A stretch of 64,000 nucleotides of DNA, from contig NZ_CP092832.1 in the NCBI RefSeq assembly GCF_022532105.1, forward strand, positions 1,302,001-1,366,000. Direction: 5' to 3'. Under the pieces are notes generated by a model, which saw only the letters and a program-made list of their open reading frames with translations, had not been told where the DNA came from and did not search any database. Source of the stretch: Flavobacterium sp. HJ-32-4. GTDB taxonomy: Bacteria; Bacteroidota; Bacteroidia; Flavobacteriales; Flavobacteriaceae. Shown here piece after piece: positions 53,043-62,234 of this stretch (positions within the stretch are counted from its first letter, which is position 1; each line of letters begins with the position of its first letter). The translations under genes and the position numbers were made by a program.

Positions 53043-53543
53043 CTACCACTTGGCGAGGGTGTCGTTGAAAATATCCTGGGTCAGTCGGTCGAAAATCTCG
53101 TCGATATAAGCCGTCAATTCGGCATTGCTTGGCTGCTGCGAGCCCGGGAAGTCTCGGTAGAAACTATAGCGCTTCTCCTGCGATTCCTCTTCGTTCTTCT
53201 TATTGGTATACCGCACGTTTACGGCGATCGTCAGTCGGTTTTCCGCTGCACGCTGGTCCGCCGTAGCCGACATCGGCGTAATGCGATAGTCGACGATTTC
53301 CCCCTCATACACCCGGTCGCCGTTCGAATTCGTCAGCGTCAGGTTCGTCTGGTTCTGGATGAGGTCCTGCAGTTTATTGGTGAACGTCCGCTCAATGCCC
53401 GGCTGCACCAACTCCGAATTGTTCTGGAAATAGTTCACCTGGAACGAGCCACTCATCGGTTTCGCCCCGGTAAAATTATACACGCCGCAGCCACTCAACA
53501 GGCCGGCGCTCACAAAAAGGAAAAGTAATTTCAGTGCTTTCAT
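53043..53543 (-). CDS. LptE-like lipoprotein
   Basis: A 166-residue lipoprotein with signal peptide and lipobox LLSGC (Cys19). It corresponds to the flavobacterial LptE family: GVYNFTGAKPMSGSFQVNYFQNNS after the lipobox and IERTFTNKLQDLIQNQTNL-type wording in the middle. LptE plugs LptD, which inserts LPS into the outer membrane. The start at 53543 (MKALKLLFLF) fits the signal peptide. It lies 21 bp after the sigma-54 activator. Confidence 0.85.
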   Translation of the reverse strand: MKALKLLFLFVSAGLLSGCGVYNFTGAKPMSGSFQVNYFQNNSELVQPGIERTFTNKLQDLIQNQTNLTLTNSNGDRVYEGEIVDYRITPMSATADQRAAENRLTIAVNVRYTNKKNEEESQEKRYSFYRDFPGSQQPSNAELTAYIDEIFDRLTQDIFNDTLAKW

Positions 53544-53564
53544 TCGTGTTGCCAAAGTACGGAT

Positions 53565-54833
53565 TTATCCGAGATCGAATTGCTTGATTTTGCGGTAAAG
53601 TGTGCGTTCGGAAATGCCCAGTTCATCCGCAGCGGCCTTCCGGCGGCCACGGTGGCGTTCGAGCGCTTTTTTGATCATCTCGATCTCTTTCTGCTCTAGT
53701 CGCAGCGGTTCCTCTTCTTCAATGGCCTCGGCAAAGAGGTAGTGGTCGTCGGCATCGTCGTCGGCATAATCCGTGTGTGCCGCATTCGTACTGGCGGGCA
53801 TCACCACCGGATGTGCATGTTCTTCAAACGCCCGCACCTCGGCATGCTCGGGTTGGCCATAGATTTTCTGAATAAGCCCCTGATGCGCTTCCTGCACCTT
53901 CGCACCGCCGTTTTTCATTAGCTCGAGCGTGAGTTTCTTCAGGTCGTTCAGGTCATTCTTCATGTCGAACAACACCTTATATAATATCTCACGTTCCGTA
54001 CTGAAATCGCTGTCGCTCTTGCTTCCCGGAATCACCGAAGGCAAGGCGCTCTCCGCAGGCAAATACGACAACAGCGTGGCACCCGTGATGTCGCGGTTGG
54101 TTTCCAGCACCGACAATTGTTCGGCTATGTTCCGCAACTGCCGGATGTTCCCGCCCCAACGGTAGCGCTGCAACGCCTGCACGGCCGAATCATCCAGCCG
54201 GATCGGCGGCATTTTATACTTATGTCCAAAGTCGGAAGCGAACTTCCGGAACAGCAAATGAATATCTTCTTTGCGTTCGCGCAGCGGCGGCAGGGTAATC
54301 TCCACTGTACTCAAACGGTAGTAAAGGTCCTCCCGAAACCGGCCTTTCTCAATCGCCTCGCGCATGTTGACGTTCGTTGCCGCCACGATGCGCACATTGG
54401 TTTTCTGCACCTGCGACGAGCCGACCTTGATGAACTCGCCGTTCTCCAGCACCCGCAACAGGCGCACCTGTGTTGTGAGGGGCAATTCGCCCACTTCATC
54501 CAGGAAAATCGTGCCGCCATTGGCCACCTCAAAATAGCCTTCCCGCGTGCCGGTCGCGCCGGTAAACGCCCCTTTTTCGTGTCCGAACAATTCGCTGTCG
54601 ATCGTGCCTTCCGGTATCGCGCCACAGTTCACGGCAATATATTTGCCATGCTTGCGGTGCGACAGCGAGTGGATAATCTTCGGCACGGCTTCCTTCCCCA
54701 CACCGCTTTCCCCCACGACCAGCACCGAAATGTCGGTCGGGGCCACCTGAATCGCTTTCTCGATGGCACGGTTGAGCTTCGGGTCATTCCCGATGATTTC
54801 GAAACGTTGTTTTATGGCTTGTACAGATTCCAT
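53565..54833 (-). CDS. Sigma-54-dependent transcriptional activator without sensor domain
   Basis: A 422-residue bacterial enhancer-binding protein. The AAA+ domain begins near the N-terminus, with Walker A GESGVGKE at 41-48, the sigma-54 contact loop GAFTGA at 88-93, and Walker B GGTIFLDEVGE at 106-116. A less conserved, acidic region (about 260-370) leads to a Fis-type helix-turn-helix at the C-terminus (RKAAADELGISERTLYRKIKQF). There is no receiver, GAF or PAS domain, so regulation must come from elsewhere, as in PspF. rpoN itself is not in the window. Confidence 0.93.
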   Translation of the reverse strand: MESVQAIKQRFEIIGNDPKLNRAIEKAIQVAPTDISVLVVGESGVGKEAVPKIIHSLSHRKHGKYIAVNCGAIPEGTIDSELFGHEKGAFTGATGTREGYFEVANGGTIFLDEVGELPLTTQVRLLRVLENGEFIKVGSSQVQKTNVRIVAATNVNMREAIEKGRFREDLYYRLSTVEITLPPLRERKEDIHLLFRKFASDFGHKYKMPPIRLDDSAVQALQRYRWGGNIRQLRNIAEQLSVLETNRDITGATLLSYLPAESALPSVIPGSKSDSDFSTEREILYKVLFDMKNDLNDLKKLTLELMKNGGAKVQEAHQGLIQKIYGQPEHAEVRAFEEHAHPVVMPASTNAAHTDYADDDADDHYLFAEAIEEEEPLRLEQKEIEMIKKALERHRGRRKAAADELGISERTLYRKIKQFDLG

Positions 54834-54902
54834 GTTGGTTCAAAGTTGTGGCAGAAAACGGTTGTCGTTCCTCCGCCTATGGATTGTTTTTTGAAGCTGA
54901 TC

Positions 54903-55033
54903 CGGCTGTCCGCTTTAGCTTTCTCCGGCAAAACCCTTTTTGCATCGCCGCCTACCGGCTTCATGCGGTCGCCGTCGCCAGCGGCAAAAAGCGGTTTTCC
55001 CGTCAAAAGGCTGCCGCTTCCATCCGGGCTAGG
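54903..55033 (+). repeat. Dispersed two-block repeat, copy B
   Basis: Block 1 is CGGCTGTCCGCTTTAGCTTT (about 54903-54922) and block 2 is GTCAAAAGGCTGCCGCTTCC with ATCCGGGCTAG directly after (about 55002-55033). The spacer is longer than in copies A and C and holds AGCGGCAAAAAGCGGTTTT. It fills most of the gap between miaB and the sigma-54 activator. Confidence 0.65.
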
Positions 55034-55082
55034 CAGTCTCAGTCTCAGTCGCAGTCACAGTCACAGTCGCAGTGACAGTCGC
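55034..55082. repeat. CAGTCT/CAGTCG hexanucleotide repeat
   Basis: About eight units of CAGTCN (N mostly T, G or A) follow each other, just downstream of miaB. A second array of the same word lies at 56701-56752, on the other side of miaB. Confidence 0.65.
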
Positions 55083-55091
55083 GGAGTCGCT

Positions 55092-56537
55092 TCAATTCAT
55101 GTTTGAATACCCGATGGCTTCCCCGATAAGGGTCGCGCTTGTGCACGAGTCAACGCGCACCAGCACAAAGTCGCCGGGTTTATACTGTTCCTTCGGAAAC
55201 ACTACAACGGTATTCTGCGAATTGCGTCCGCTCCAGTGTTGGTCCGACTTCTTCGATTCTTTTTCGATCAGCACTTCCACCACCTGCCCCACAAAGGCCT
55301 GCGTGCGCGCAAGTGAATGCTGCTGTTGCAACGCCACGATTTCCCGCAGGCGGCGCAGTTTGACGTCCTCCGGCACGTCGTCGGTCATCTTCCGGGCCGC
55401 CAGCGTGCCCGGACGCTCCGAATAGGCGAACATATAACCGTAGTCGTATTTGACATACTCCATCAAATCCAGTGTATCGCGGTGGTCGTCTTCTGTCTCG
55501 GTCGGAAACCCGGTGATCATATCCTGTGAGATCGCACAATCGGGTATGATGGCCCGGATCCGGTCAATCAGCGCCATATAGTCTTCCCGTGTGTGCTGCC
55601 GGTTCATTTCCTTTAGGATACGGGTACTGCCACTCTGCACCGGCAAATGGATGTAGTTGCATACATTCGGGTGCTTCGCGATCACGTGCAGCACTTCCTC
55701 GTGCATGTCCTGCGGGTTCGAGGTCGAAAACCGGAACCGCATCTTCGGGAAGGCCGTGGCACAACGGTCGAGCAGTTGCGCGAAATCAACCGCGGTCGCT
55801 TTCTGCATCTCCGTCGCTTTGTCGTAATCTTTTTTCAGCCCGCCGCCATACCATAAATAACTGTCGACGTTCTGCCCGAGCAGCGTCACTTCGCGGAAAC
55901 CGCGTGCCCACAGGTCGCCGATTTCTTCGAGTATGCTCTGCGGCTCACGGCTGCGCTCCCGTCCGCGTGTGAACGGCACCACGCAGAACGTACACATATT
56001 GTCGCATCCGCGGGTGATCGACACAAACGCATTCACGCCGTTGCTGTTCAGCCGCACCGGGGCGACATCGCCATACGTTTCGTCTTTCGACAGGATCACA
56101 TTGATCGCATCACGTCCTTCTTCTACCTCTTTTAATAGGTTCGGAAGGTCTTTATACGCATCCGGCCCTACGACCATGTCCACGATTTTCTCTTCCTCAA
56201 GGAATTTACTCTTCAGGCGTTCGGCCATACAGCCCAGCACCCCCACCTTCATCGACGGGTTGATTTTTTTGATCGCGTTATACGTCTCCAGCCGCTTGCG
56301 AACCGTTTGTTCGGCCTTGTCGCGAATCGAGCAGGTGTTGACCAATACGAGATCGGCTTCCTCCAACTGCTGCGTGGTGTCATAGCCGTTCTCCGCCAGG
56401 ATCGACGCCACGATCTCGCTGTCCGAAAAGTTCATTTGGCAGCCGTAACTCTCGATAAACAGTTTTTTTGTATTGCCGGATTTCGGCAGTCGCACCAGGC
56501 TTTCGCCCTGTTTGTGCTCTTCGATGATCTTCTCCAT
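55092..56537 (-). CDS. miaB: tRNA-2-methylthio-N6-dimethylallyladenosine synthase MiaB
   Basis: A 481-residue radical-SAM methylthiotransferase that modifies A37 of tRNAs reading codons that start with U. The N-terminal UPF0004 domain has [23 protein letters not shown] and LGCMAER cysteines. The radical-SAM motif is GCDNMCTFC (CxxxCxxC). The TRAM domain at the end (about 405-470) contains [12 protein letters not shown]. The start at 56537 is supported by its promoter 26 nt upstream. Confidence 0.96.
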   Translation of the reverse strand: MEKIIEEHKQGESLVRLPKSGNTKKLFIESYGCQMNFSDSEIVASILAENGYDTTQQLEEADLVLVNTCSIRDKAEQTVRKRLETYNAIKKINPSMKVGVLGCMAERLKSKFLEEEKIVDMVVGPDAYKDLPNLLKEVEEGRDAINVILSKDETYGDVAPVRLNSNGVNAFVSITRGCDNMCTFCVVPFTRGRERSREPQSILEEIGDLWARGFREVTLLGQNVDSYLWYGGGLKKDYDKATEMQKATAVDFAQLLDRCATAFPKMRFRFSTSNPQDMHEEVLHVIAKHPNVCNYIHLPVQSGSTRILKEMNRQHTREDYMALIDRIRAIIPDCAISQDMITGFPTETEDDHRDTLDLMEYVKYDYGYMFAYSERPGTLAARKMTDDVPEDVKLRRLREIVALQQQHSLARTQAFVGQVVEVLIEKESKKSDQHWSGRNSQNTVVVFPKEQYKPGDFVLVRVDSCTSATLIGEAIGYSNMN

Positions 56538-56562
56538 TTGTTTTTATACGCCCTAGGGCCTG

Positions 56563-56570
56563 CAAAGATA
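56563..56570 (-). promoter_or_regulatory. -7 element for miaB
   Basis: On the minus strand the site reads TATCTTTG, exact TAnnTTTG, and a TTG 21 nt further upstream may be the -33 element. Confidence 0.6.
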
Positions 56571-56616
56571 GGGCAAAAGTGTCAAAAGTGACAAGATGTC
56601 AGGTTTTGTTTAACAA

Positions 56617-56856
56617 TGGGAGTAGCGAGTAGCAAGGAGCAAGGAGCGAGGGGACAGCCTTTCGTAGTAAGCAGTAGGCAGTGGGCCCGGAACGCCATCA
56701 TCAGTCGCAGTCGCAGTCACAGTCGCAGTCGCAGTCACAATCACAGTCTCAGGTGATGCGTAAATCCCCAATTTCTTAATTCTCCGTTCCTCAGTTACTC
56801 CGTTCCTCCGTTCCTCAGTTCCTCAGTTCCTCAGTTCCTCCGTTCCTCCGTTCCAA
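56617..56856. repeat. Cluster of four degenerate tandem repeat families between miaB and topA
   Basis: In order: AGTAGCAAGGAGC-type (56617-56652), GCAGTAG-type (56662-56687), CAGTCG/CAGTCA-type (56701-56752) and TTCCTCAG/TTCCTCCG-type (56781-56856, about nine 8-10 bp units). Each family also occurs elsewhere in the window: 18705, 30835, 55034 and 9931. The rest of this 468 bp gap has an AT run TATTATATATATAAATATAT (56893-56912) and the topA promoter; no gene was found. Confidence 0.7.
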
Positions 56857-56950
56857 CCTCCTTCCGCATCCACCAGACCCGCCGATAGGATTTATTATAT
56901 ATATAAATATATATAGGTGTCAAACCCGGTACAGCCACTGCCAAAAAAAA

Positions 56951-56980
56951 TTTGTTTTTGGAAAAAAGCATCTACTTTTG
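56951..56980 (+). promoter_or_regulatory. Promoter of topA
   Basis: TTTG (56951-56954), an 18 nt spacer and TACTTTTG (56973-56980) match the -33/-7 pattern with the same spacing as the gldB promoter. The ATG is 26 nt downstream. Confidence 0.7.
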
Positions 56981-57005
56981 CCCCCAGTGACCCTAAATAG
57001 TGTGT

Positions 57006-59492
57006 ATGGCAAAGAACCTGGTGATAGTGGAGTCGCCTGCAAAGGCAAAGACGATTGAAAAGTTTCTTGGGAAGGATTTCCAGGTCGAATCAAGTTATGG
57101 GCATATCGCCGACCTTCCTTCCAAGGAAATCGGGGTGGATATCGCCAACGGCTTTAAACCTAAATACGAGGTGTCGCCTGATAAGAAGGCGCTGGTCTCA
57201 AAACTGAAGACGCTGGCCAAGAATGCGGAAACCGTATGGCTGGCGAGCGATGAAGACCGCGAAGGGGAGGCCATCTCCTGGCACCTGGCGGAAGAACTGA
57301 AACTCGATCGCAAGAAAACGAAACGTATCGTCTTCCACGAAATTACCAAATCGGCCATCACCAAAGCCATCGAAAACCCACGGGATATCAACTACAACCT
57401 CGTAGACGCCCAACAGGCACGCCGCGTACTCGACCGTCTGGTAGGGTATGAGGTATCGCCCGTCTTGTGGCGAAAAATCCGCAGCGGACTGTCAGCCGGA
57501 CGCGTGCAGTCGGTCGCCGTGCGTTTGATCGTCGAGCGCGAACGCGAGATACAGCAGTTCAAGCCGGTGGCCAGCTATTCGGTGGTCGCCGATTTCGCAA
57601 ACGCTGACGGAAAGAATGTCCGGGCAAAACTATCGCGGAATTTTGCCACGAAAAAAGAAGCCGAAGATTTCCTTCGCCTCAATATCGGCTCGACCTACCA
57701 GGTAGCCGACCTCGAAACCAAACCCGGGCGCAAGTCGCCGGCCGCGCCGTTCACCACGTCTACGCTACAGCAGGAAGCCGCCCGTAAACTCTATATGCCC
57801 GTAGGCATCACCATGCAGATAGCACAACGGCTGTATGAGGCCGGTTTGATCACCTACATGCGTACCGACAGCGTCAACCTCTCGCAAGAAGCGATGGCAG
57901 CCACCGCACAGGAAATCAAGTCGTCGTTCGGCGACCGCTATTCGAAACCCCGCACCTTCGTCACCAAGTCGAAAGGCGCGCAGGAGGCTCACGAGGCCAT
58001 CCGTCCGACCGATATGTCACGGCATTCGATCAGCCTCGACCGCGACCAGTCGCGTCTCTACGAACTGATCTGGAAGCGTACCATCGCCTCCCAGATGGCC
58101 GACGCCGAGTTGGAACGCACCACGGTCAACATCACCGCCAGCAACCATAAAGAGCCGTTCGTTGCTTCGGGAGAAGTCCTGCAGTTCGACGGATTCTTAA
58201 AAGTATACCTCGAAGGACAAGACGACGAAGAAGACGAGCAGGAAGGCATGTTGCCCGCCATGAAAGTAGGCGAGCGGCTGGTCAACCACGCCATCACGGC
58301 CACCGAGCGCTATTCGCGTCCGGCCTCACGCTACACGGAGGCGTCACTCGTAAAGAAACTGGAAGAACTCGGCATCGGCCGTCCGTCCACCTATGCACCT
58401 ACGATTTCAACCATCATCGGCCGTAATTATGTCGAGAAAGGAAATATGGAGGGCGTAGAACGTCCGTACACCCAACTCCTTCTCGCCAATGGTGCGGTGT
58501 CAGAGAAAACACTGAAAGAAACCACCGGATCTGATAAAGGCAAACTGGTGCCGACCGACATTGGCAACATCGTCACCGACTTCCTGGTGAAGAATTTCGG
58601 CACCATCCTCGATTACCATTTCACGGCGCGCGTTGAAGAAGACTTCGATGAAATCGCGGAAGGCAATCGCAACTGGTCGAAAATGATGCAGGAGTTCTAC
58701 AACCATTTCCATCCAAACGTAGAGGAAGTGGTGGCCAATGCCGATCGTGAAACCGGCGAGCGTATCCTCGGCACCGATCCAACATCCGGGAAACCGGTAA
58801 GTGTACGCCTCGGAAAATTTGGCCCGATGGTACAGATTGGCGATATCGACGATGAAAACAAGCAATTTGCCAGCCTGCGGGCCGACCAGAATATCGGCAC
58901 CATTGCGCTGGAAGATGCCTTGAACCTTTTCCTGCTCCCGAAAAACCTGGGTATCTATAAAGGAGAAGAAGTGGAAGTCAACAACGGGCGTTATGGCCCG
59001 TACGTACGCCACGGCAGCACCTTCATTTCTTTGCCGAAAGGCACCGATCCGATTGACGTCGATCTCACGCAGGCACAAGTCTTCATTGATGAGAAACTCA
59101 AGGCCGATGCGCCGATTGGGGAATACGAAGGACATCCCGTGCAAAAAGGGGTGGGCCGCTTCGGTCCGTTCATCAAATGGAACGGCATGTTCATCAACGT
59201 CAGTAAAAAATACGATTTCGACCGTTTGACGCAGGCCGATATCGAAAGCCTGATCGAAGACAAACTTCAGAAAGACCAAGATAAAGTCATTTCAAGCTGG
59301 CCGGCAGAAGGCATCGTGGTGGAGAAAGCCCGATGGGGACGTTCGGTCATCACGAAAGGCAAAACCAAGATCGAGTTGGGGAAAGACGTCGACGCGTCGA
59401 AACTTACCCTCGAACAGATACAGGAACTGATTGCCCAGAAAACCCCGGCGAAGAAAACCGCCGCAAAAGCCAAAACGACACGTAAGAAGTAA
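57006..59492 (+). CDS. topA: DNA topoisomerase I
   Basis: An 828-residue type IA topoisomerase that relaxes negative supercoils. The TOPRIM segment begins VIVESPAKAKTIEKFLG and includes ASDEDREGEAISWHLAEEL. The active tyrosine is in GLITYMRTDSVNLS, and SGLSAGRVQSVAVRLIVERE is present. The C-terminus lacks zinc-finger cysteines and has instead topoisomerase C-terminal repeats (RYGPYVRHG, RFGPFIKWNG, RWGRSVITKG), followed by a Lys/Ala-rich tail. The ATG at 57006 is preferred over a GTG 6 bp earlier. The last base overlaps the next gene. Confidence 0.97.
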   Translation: MAKNLVIVESPAKAKTIEKFLGKDFQVESSYGHIADLPSKEIGVDIANGFKPKYEVSPDKKALVSKLKTLAKNAETVWLASDEDREGEAISWHLAEELKLDRKKTKRIVFHEITKSAITKAIENPRDINYNLVDAQQARRVLDRLVGYEVSPVLWRKIRSGLSAGRVQSVAVRLIVEREREIQQFKPVASYSVVADFANADGKNVRAKLSRNFATKKEAEDFLRLNIGSTYQVADLETKPGRKSPAAPFTTSTLQQEAARKLYMPVGITMQIAQRLYEAGLITYMRTDSVNLSQEAMAATAQEIKSSFGDRYSKPRTFVTKSKGAQEAHEAIRPTDMSRHSISLDRDQSRLYELIWKRTIASQMADAELERTTVNITASNHKEPFVASGEVLQFDGFLKVYLEGQDDEEDEQEGMLPAMKVGERLVNHAITATERYSRPASRYTEASLVKKLEELGIGRPSTYAPTISTIIGRNYVEKGNMEGVERPYTQLLLANGAVSEKTLKETTGSDKGKLVPTDIGNIVTDFLVKNFGTILDYHFTARVEEDFDEIAEGNRNWSKMMQEFYNHFHPNVEEVVANADRETGERILGTDPTSGKPVSVRLGKFGPMVQIGDIDDENKQFASLRADQNIGTIALEDALNLFLLPKNLGIYKGEEVEVNNGRYGPYVRHGSTFISLPKGTDPIDVDLTQAQVFIDEKLKADAPIGEYEGHPVQKGVGRFGPFIKWNGMFINVSKKYDFDRLTQADIESLIEDKLQKDQDKVISSWPAEGIVVEKARWGRSVITKGKTKIELGKDVDASKLTLEQIQELIAQKTPAKKTAAKAKTTRKK

Positions 59493-60631
59493 TGGAATTC
59501 GATTTCCTTTCACCGCTGAACGACGAGATCACAGGTTTTATCCGCAACCTGTCGGCCCAGCATTTGGGTAGTAAGGTAGTATTGCATACGTCCACCGACT
59601 TCCCCGACCTGGCGAAAGTGCGGATTGCGATGGTAGGCGTACTGGATGCCCGGGGCGCGAACAGCTACGAAGAGGTCAACCTCGATGCCATCCGGATGGA
59701 ACTCTATAGCCTCTATCCCGGGAATTGGTTCGAAACGATCGCCGACCTGGGCGACATCATCGAAGGGAATACCATCGAAGATACCCATTACGCCGTTCGG
59801 GAAGTGGTCACTTCGCTGTTGAAGAAACAAATCATCCCCGTGGTGATAGGCGGAAGCCAGGATATTACATATGCACTTTACCGCGCCTACGACACCCTCG
59901 AACAGATGGTCAACCTGGTGTGCATCGACAGCCGCTTCGATTTCGGGAAGCCCGATCATCCGGTAAGCGCGAGTTCGTATCTGTCGAAGATTGTAATGGA
60001 AGAGCCAAACAACCTCTTCAACTACAGTAATGTCGGCTACCAGACCTATTACAACTCGCAGGAGGAAATCGACCTGATCGAGAAATTGTTCTTTGACGAG
60101 TTCCGGCTCGGGGAAGTGACGGCCAACATCGCTATCGCCGAACCGGTCTTTCGCGACGCCGATTTGGTGAGCCTTGATTTAACATCAATAAAATCCAGCG
60201 ATTCGGGCAATTTGCTTACTTTTACCCCGAACGGTTTCAATGGCAAGGAAATCTGTGCATTGGCCCGCTACGCGGGTATCAGCGATAAGGTATCAGCCTT
60301 TGGTATTTTCAACCAGAACAGTTCACCCAATGAGGCGCCGTTGGCCGCGCAGATTATCTGGTATTTCCTTGAGGGCTACCACTACCGGTCCAACGAGTAT
60401 CCCTTCGGTAGCCGGGAGCAGTACCTGAAATACATCGTGCCCATGGAAGATGACGAATTGGTCTTTTACAAAAGCGATCGTACGGAACGTTGGTGGATCG
60501 AAATACCACATGTTAATAATAAATTAAAAAGGAATACGTTATTACCGTGTTCACACGAAGATTATCTGGAAGCGGTAAAAGGAGAGATTCCGAAGCGATG
60601 GTGGAAGGCACAACGGAAAAGCATCCTGTGA
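59492..60631 (+). CDS. Ureohydrolase (arginase/formimidoylglutamase) fold protein with altered metal site
   Basis: A 379-residue protein with the overall layout of the arginase superfamily. The three metal-binding motifs are changed: GGDHS is GGSQD (120-124), DAHxD is DSRFD (146-150, His to Arg148), and SxDxD is SLDLT (227-231, the last Asp to Thr). Two aspartates (146 and 150) and Asp229 remain, so binding of two Mn ions is doubtful. In flavobacteria such a gene often precedes gldKLMN. It is coupled to topA by 1 bp overlap and lies 149 bp before gldK. It could be a non-catalytic partner; that is an inference. Confidence 0.75.
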   Translation: MEFDFLSPLNDEITGFIRNLSAQHLGSKVVLHTSTDFPDLAKVRIAMVGVLDARGANSYEEVNLDAIRMELYSLYPGNWFETIADLGDIIEGNTIEDTHYAVREVVTSLLKKQIIPVVIGGSQDITYALYRAYDTLEQMVNLVCIDSRFDFGKPDHPVSASSYLSKIVMEEPNNLFNYSNVGYQTYYNSQEEIDLIEKLFFDEFRLGEVTANIAIAEPVFRDADLVSLDLTSIKSSDSGNLLTFTPNGFNGKEICALARYAGISDKVSAFGIFNQNSSPNEAPLAAQIIWYFLEGYHYRSNEYPFGSREQYLKYIVPMEDDELVFYKSDRTERWWIEIPHVNNKLKRNTLLPCSHEDYLEAVKGEIPKRWWKAQRKSIL

Positions 60632-60780
60632 ATCATGAAATTAAAAGCAAGAAACTTGCATTTACGCTATCGATTTCACAGATTTCCGGCTTTTTGTGAG
60701 TAAAAAAATTGCTTTTGTAAAAAATAATAAATAGGTTTACGCCCTTAAATTTAAGAATACTTTATAACCCTAATTTCTAT

Positions 60781-62184
60781 ATGAAGAAGCTCATTGCATT
60801 TGCAGCACTTTCATCACTGTTGTTCAGCTGCGGTTCGAGTGACAAAGGAGAACTGGTCGGTGTGAAAGGAAAGAAATGGCATCCTGAGAAACCCTACGGA
60901 ATGACGCTGGTACCCGGCGGTGCGTTCATCATGGGTAAATCAGATGATGACCTCGCGAATATCGGTGATGCACCTACCAAGACCGTGACCGTTCGTTCTT
61001 TTTATATGGATGAAACGGAAATCACTAACAGCGAATACCGACAGTTCGTGGAATGGGTAAAAGACTCGATCATCCGCGTGCGATTGGCTATTTTGGCAGA
61101 AGACGTAGGAGGTGGCGGAACGGCTACCGGCGGAACGGCCAAAGGCGGTAAGGGAGGAAGCATCCAGGATTATGCGTTTGCGAACGCCGATCCGGAGAAG
61201 ATGACCCCGTACGATAAATATATGTATGAGAACTACTATAGCCAGGGTACGGATGATGATCCGTATGCAGGACGTCGTTTGAATCGTAAAGTAAAATTGC
61301 AGACCAGCACGGCGAAATACCCGGATGAGTATTATGTAGAGGTAATGGACTCTATGTACCTGCCGGTATCAGAATCCTACAATGGTCTTCGTACCATTGA
61401 TGTGAAGAAACTGCAGTTCCGTTATTCTTGGATGGACATCCAGGCAGCAGCGAAAGCCAAGAAAGGCAAGCGTAGCGACTTTATCAAGACAGAGAAAACA
61501 GAAGTGTATCCAGATACAACCGTGTGGATCAAAGACTTCGCGTATTCGTACAACGAGCCGATGCACAACGATTACTTCTGGCACCAGGCCTATAGCGAGT
61601 ATCCTGTAGTAGGTGTGAACTGGAAGCAGGCAAAAGCATTCTGCGCATGGAGAACGCTTAACAAAAACGCATACATCAAATCAAAGAAAAAACACCACGA
61701 CCTGATCAACTCCTTCCGTCTTCCAACCGAAGCAGAGTGGGAATACGCAGCACGCGGTGGATTGGCATCCGCGACCTATCCATGGGGTGGGCCGTATGCG
61801 AAGAGTGACCGTGGTTGCTTCCTCGCAAACTTCAAGCCGAACCGTGGCGACTATGCAGCGGACGGTGCGCTTTACACAGTGGAAGCAGAATCGTATGATC
61901 CGAATGGCTACAACCTCTACAACATGGCGGGTAACGTAGCGGAGTGGACAGATTCTTCGTATGATCCGGGCGCTTACGAGTACGTTTCGACCATGAACCC
62001 GAACGTGCCGGATACCAAGAACATGCGTAAAGTAGTACGCGGTGGATCATGGAAAGACGTTTCCTACTACCTTGCGGTAAGCACACGTGACTTCGAATAT
62101 GCGGATACAGCCCGCAGCTACATCGGATTCCGTACCGTACAGGATTACATGGGAACCCAAACAACGGGTAACGCACCACGTTAA
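60781..62184 (+). CDS. gldK: Gliding motility / T9SS lipoprotein GldK
   Basis: A 467-residue outer-membrane lipoprotein with lipobox SSLLFSCGSS (Cys17). It has the formylglycine-generating-enzyme-like fold: MTLVPGGAFIMG, YMDETEITNSEYRQFVEW, FRLPTEAEWEYAARGG, NLYNMAGNVAEWTDSSYD and VVRGGSWKD. GldK and GldN form rings that are part of the type IX secretion machine, on the periplasmic side of the outer membrane; it is structural and not known to make formylglycine. A Gly-rich insertion (GGGTATGGTAKGGKGGS) lies near residue 110. It is first in the gldKLM order. Confidence 0.96.
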   Translation: MKKLIAFAALSSLLFSCGSSDKGELVGVKGKKWHPEKPYGMTLVPGGAFIMGKSDDDLANIGDAPTKTVTVRSFYMDETEITNSEYRQFVEWVKDSIIRVRLAILAEDVGGGGTATGGTAKGGKGGSIQDYAFANADPEKMTPYDKYMYENYYSQGTDDDPYAGRRLNRKVKLQTSTAKYPDEYYVEVMDSMYLPVSESYNGLRTIDVKKLQFRYSWMDIQAAAKAKKGKRSDFIKTEKTEVYPDTTVWIKDFAYSYNEPMHNDYFWHQAYSEYPVVGVNWKQAKAFCAWRTLNKNAYIKSKKKHHDLINSFRLPTEAEWEYAARGGLASATYPWGGPYAKSDRGCFLANFKPNRGDYAADGALYTVEAESYDPNGYNLYNMAGNVAEWTDSSYDPGAYEYVSTMNPNVPDTKNMRKVVRGGSWKDVSYYLAVSTRDFEYADTARSYIGFRTVQDYMGTQTTGNAPR

Positions 62185-62234
62185 GATTAACCAACTTTCA
62201 TTAATAAACTATCTAAATTTAACAATTAAGTATT

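Noticed and set aside
54117..55106. A 329-residue open frame over the sigma-54 activator and the adjacent repeat
   Set aside because: It is antisense to a clear AAA+ gene and continues through repeat sequence, ending in a Ser/Arg-rich reading of the CAGTCN array.
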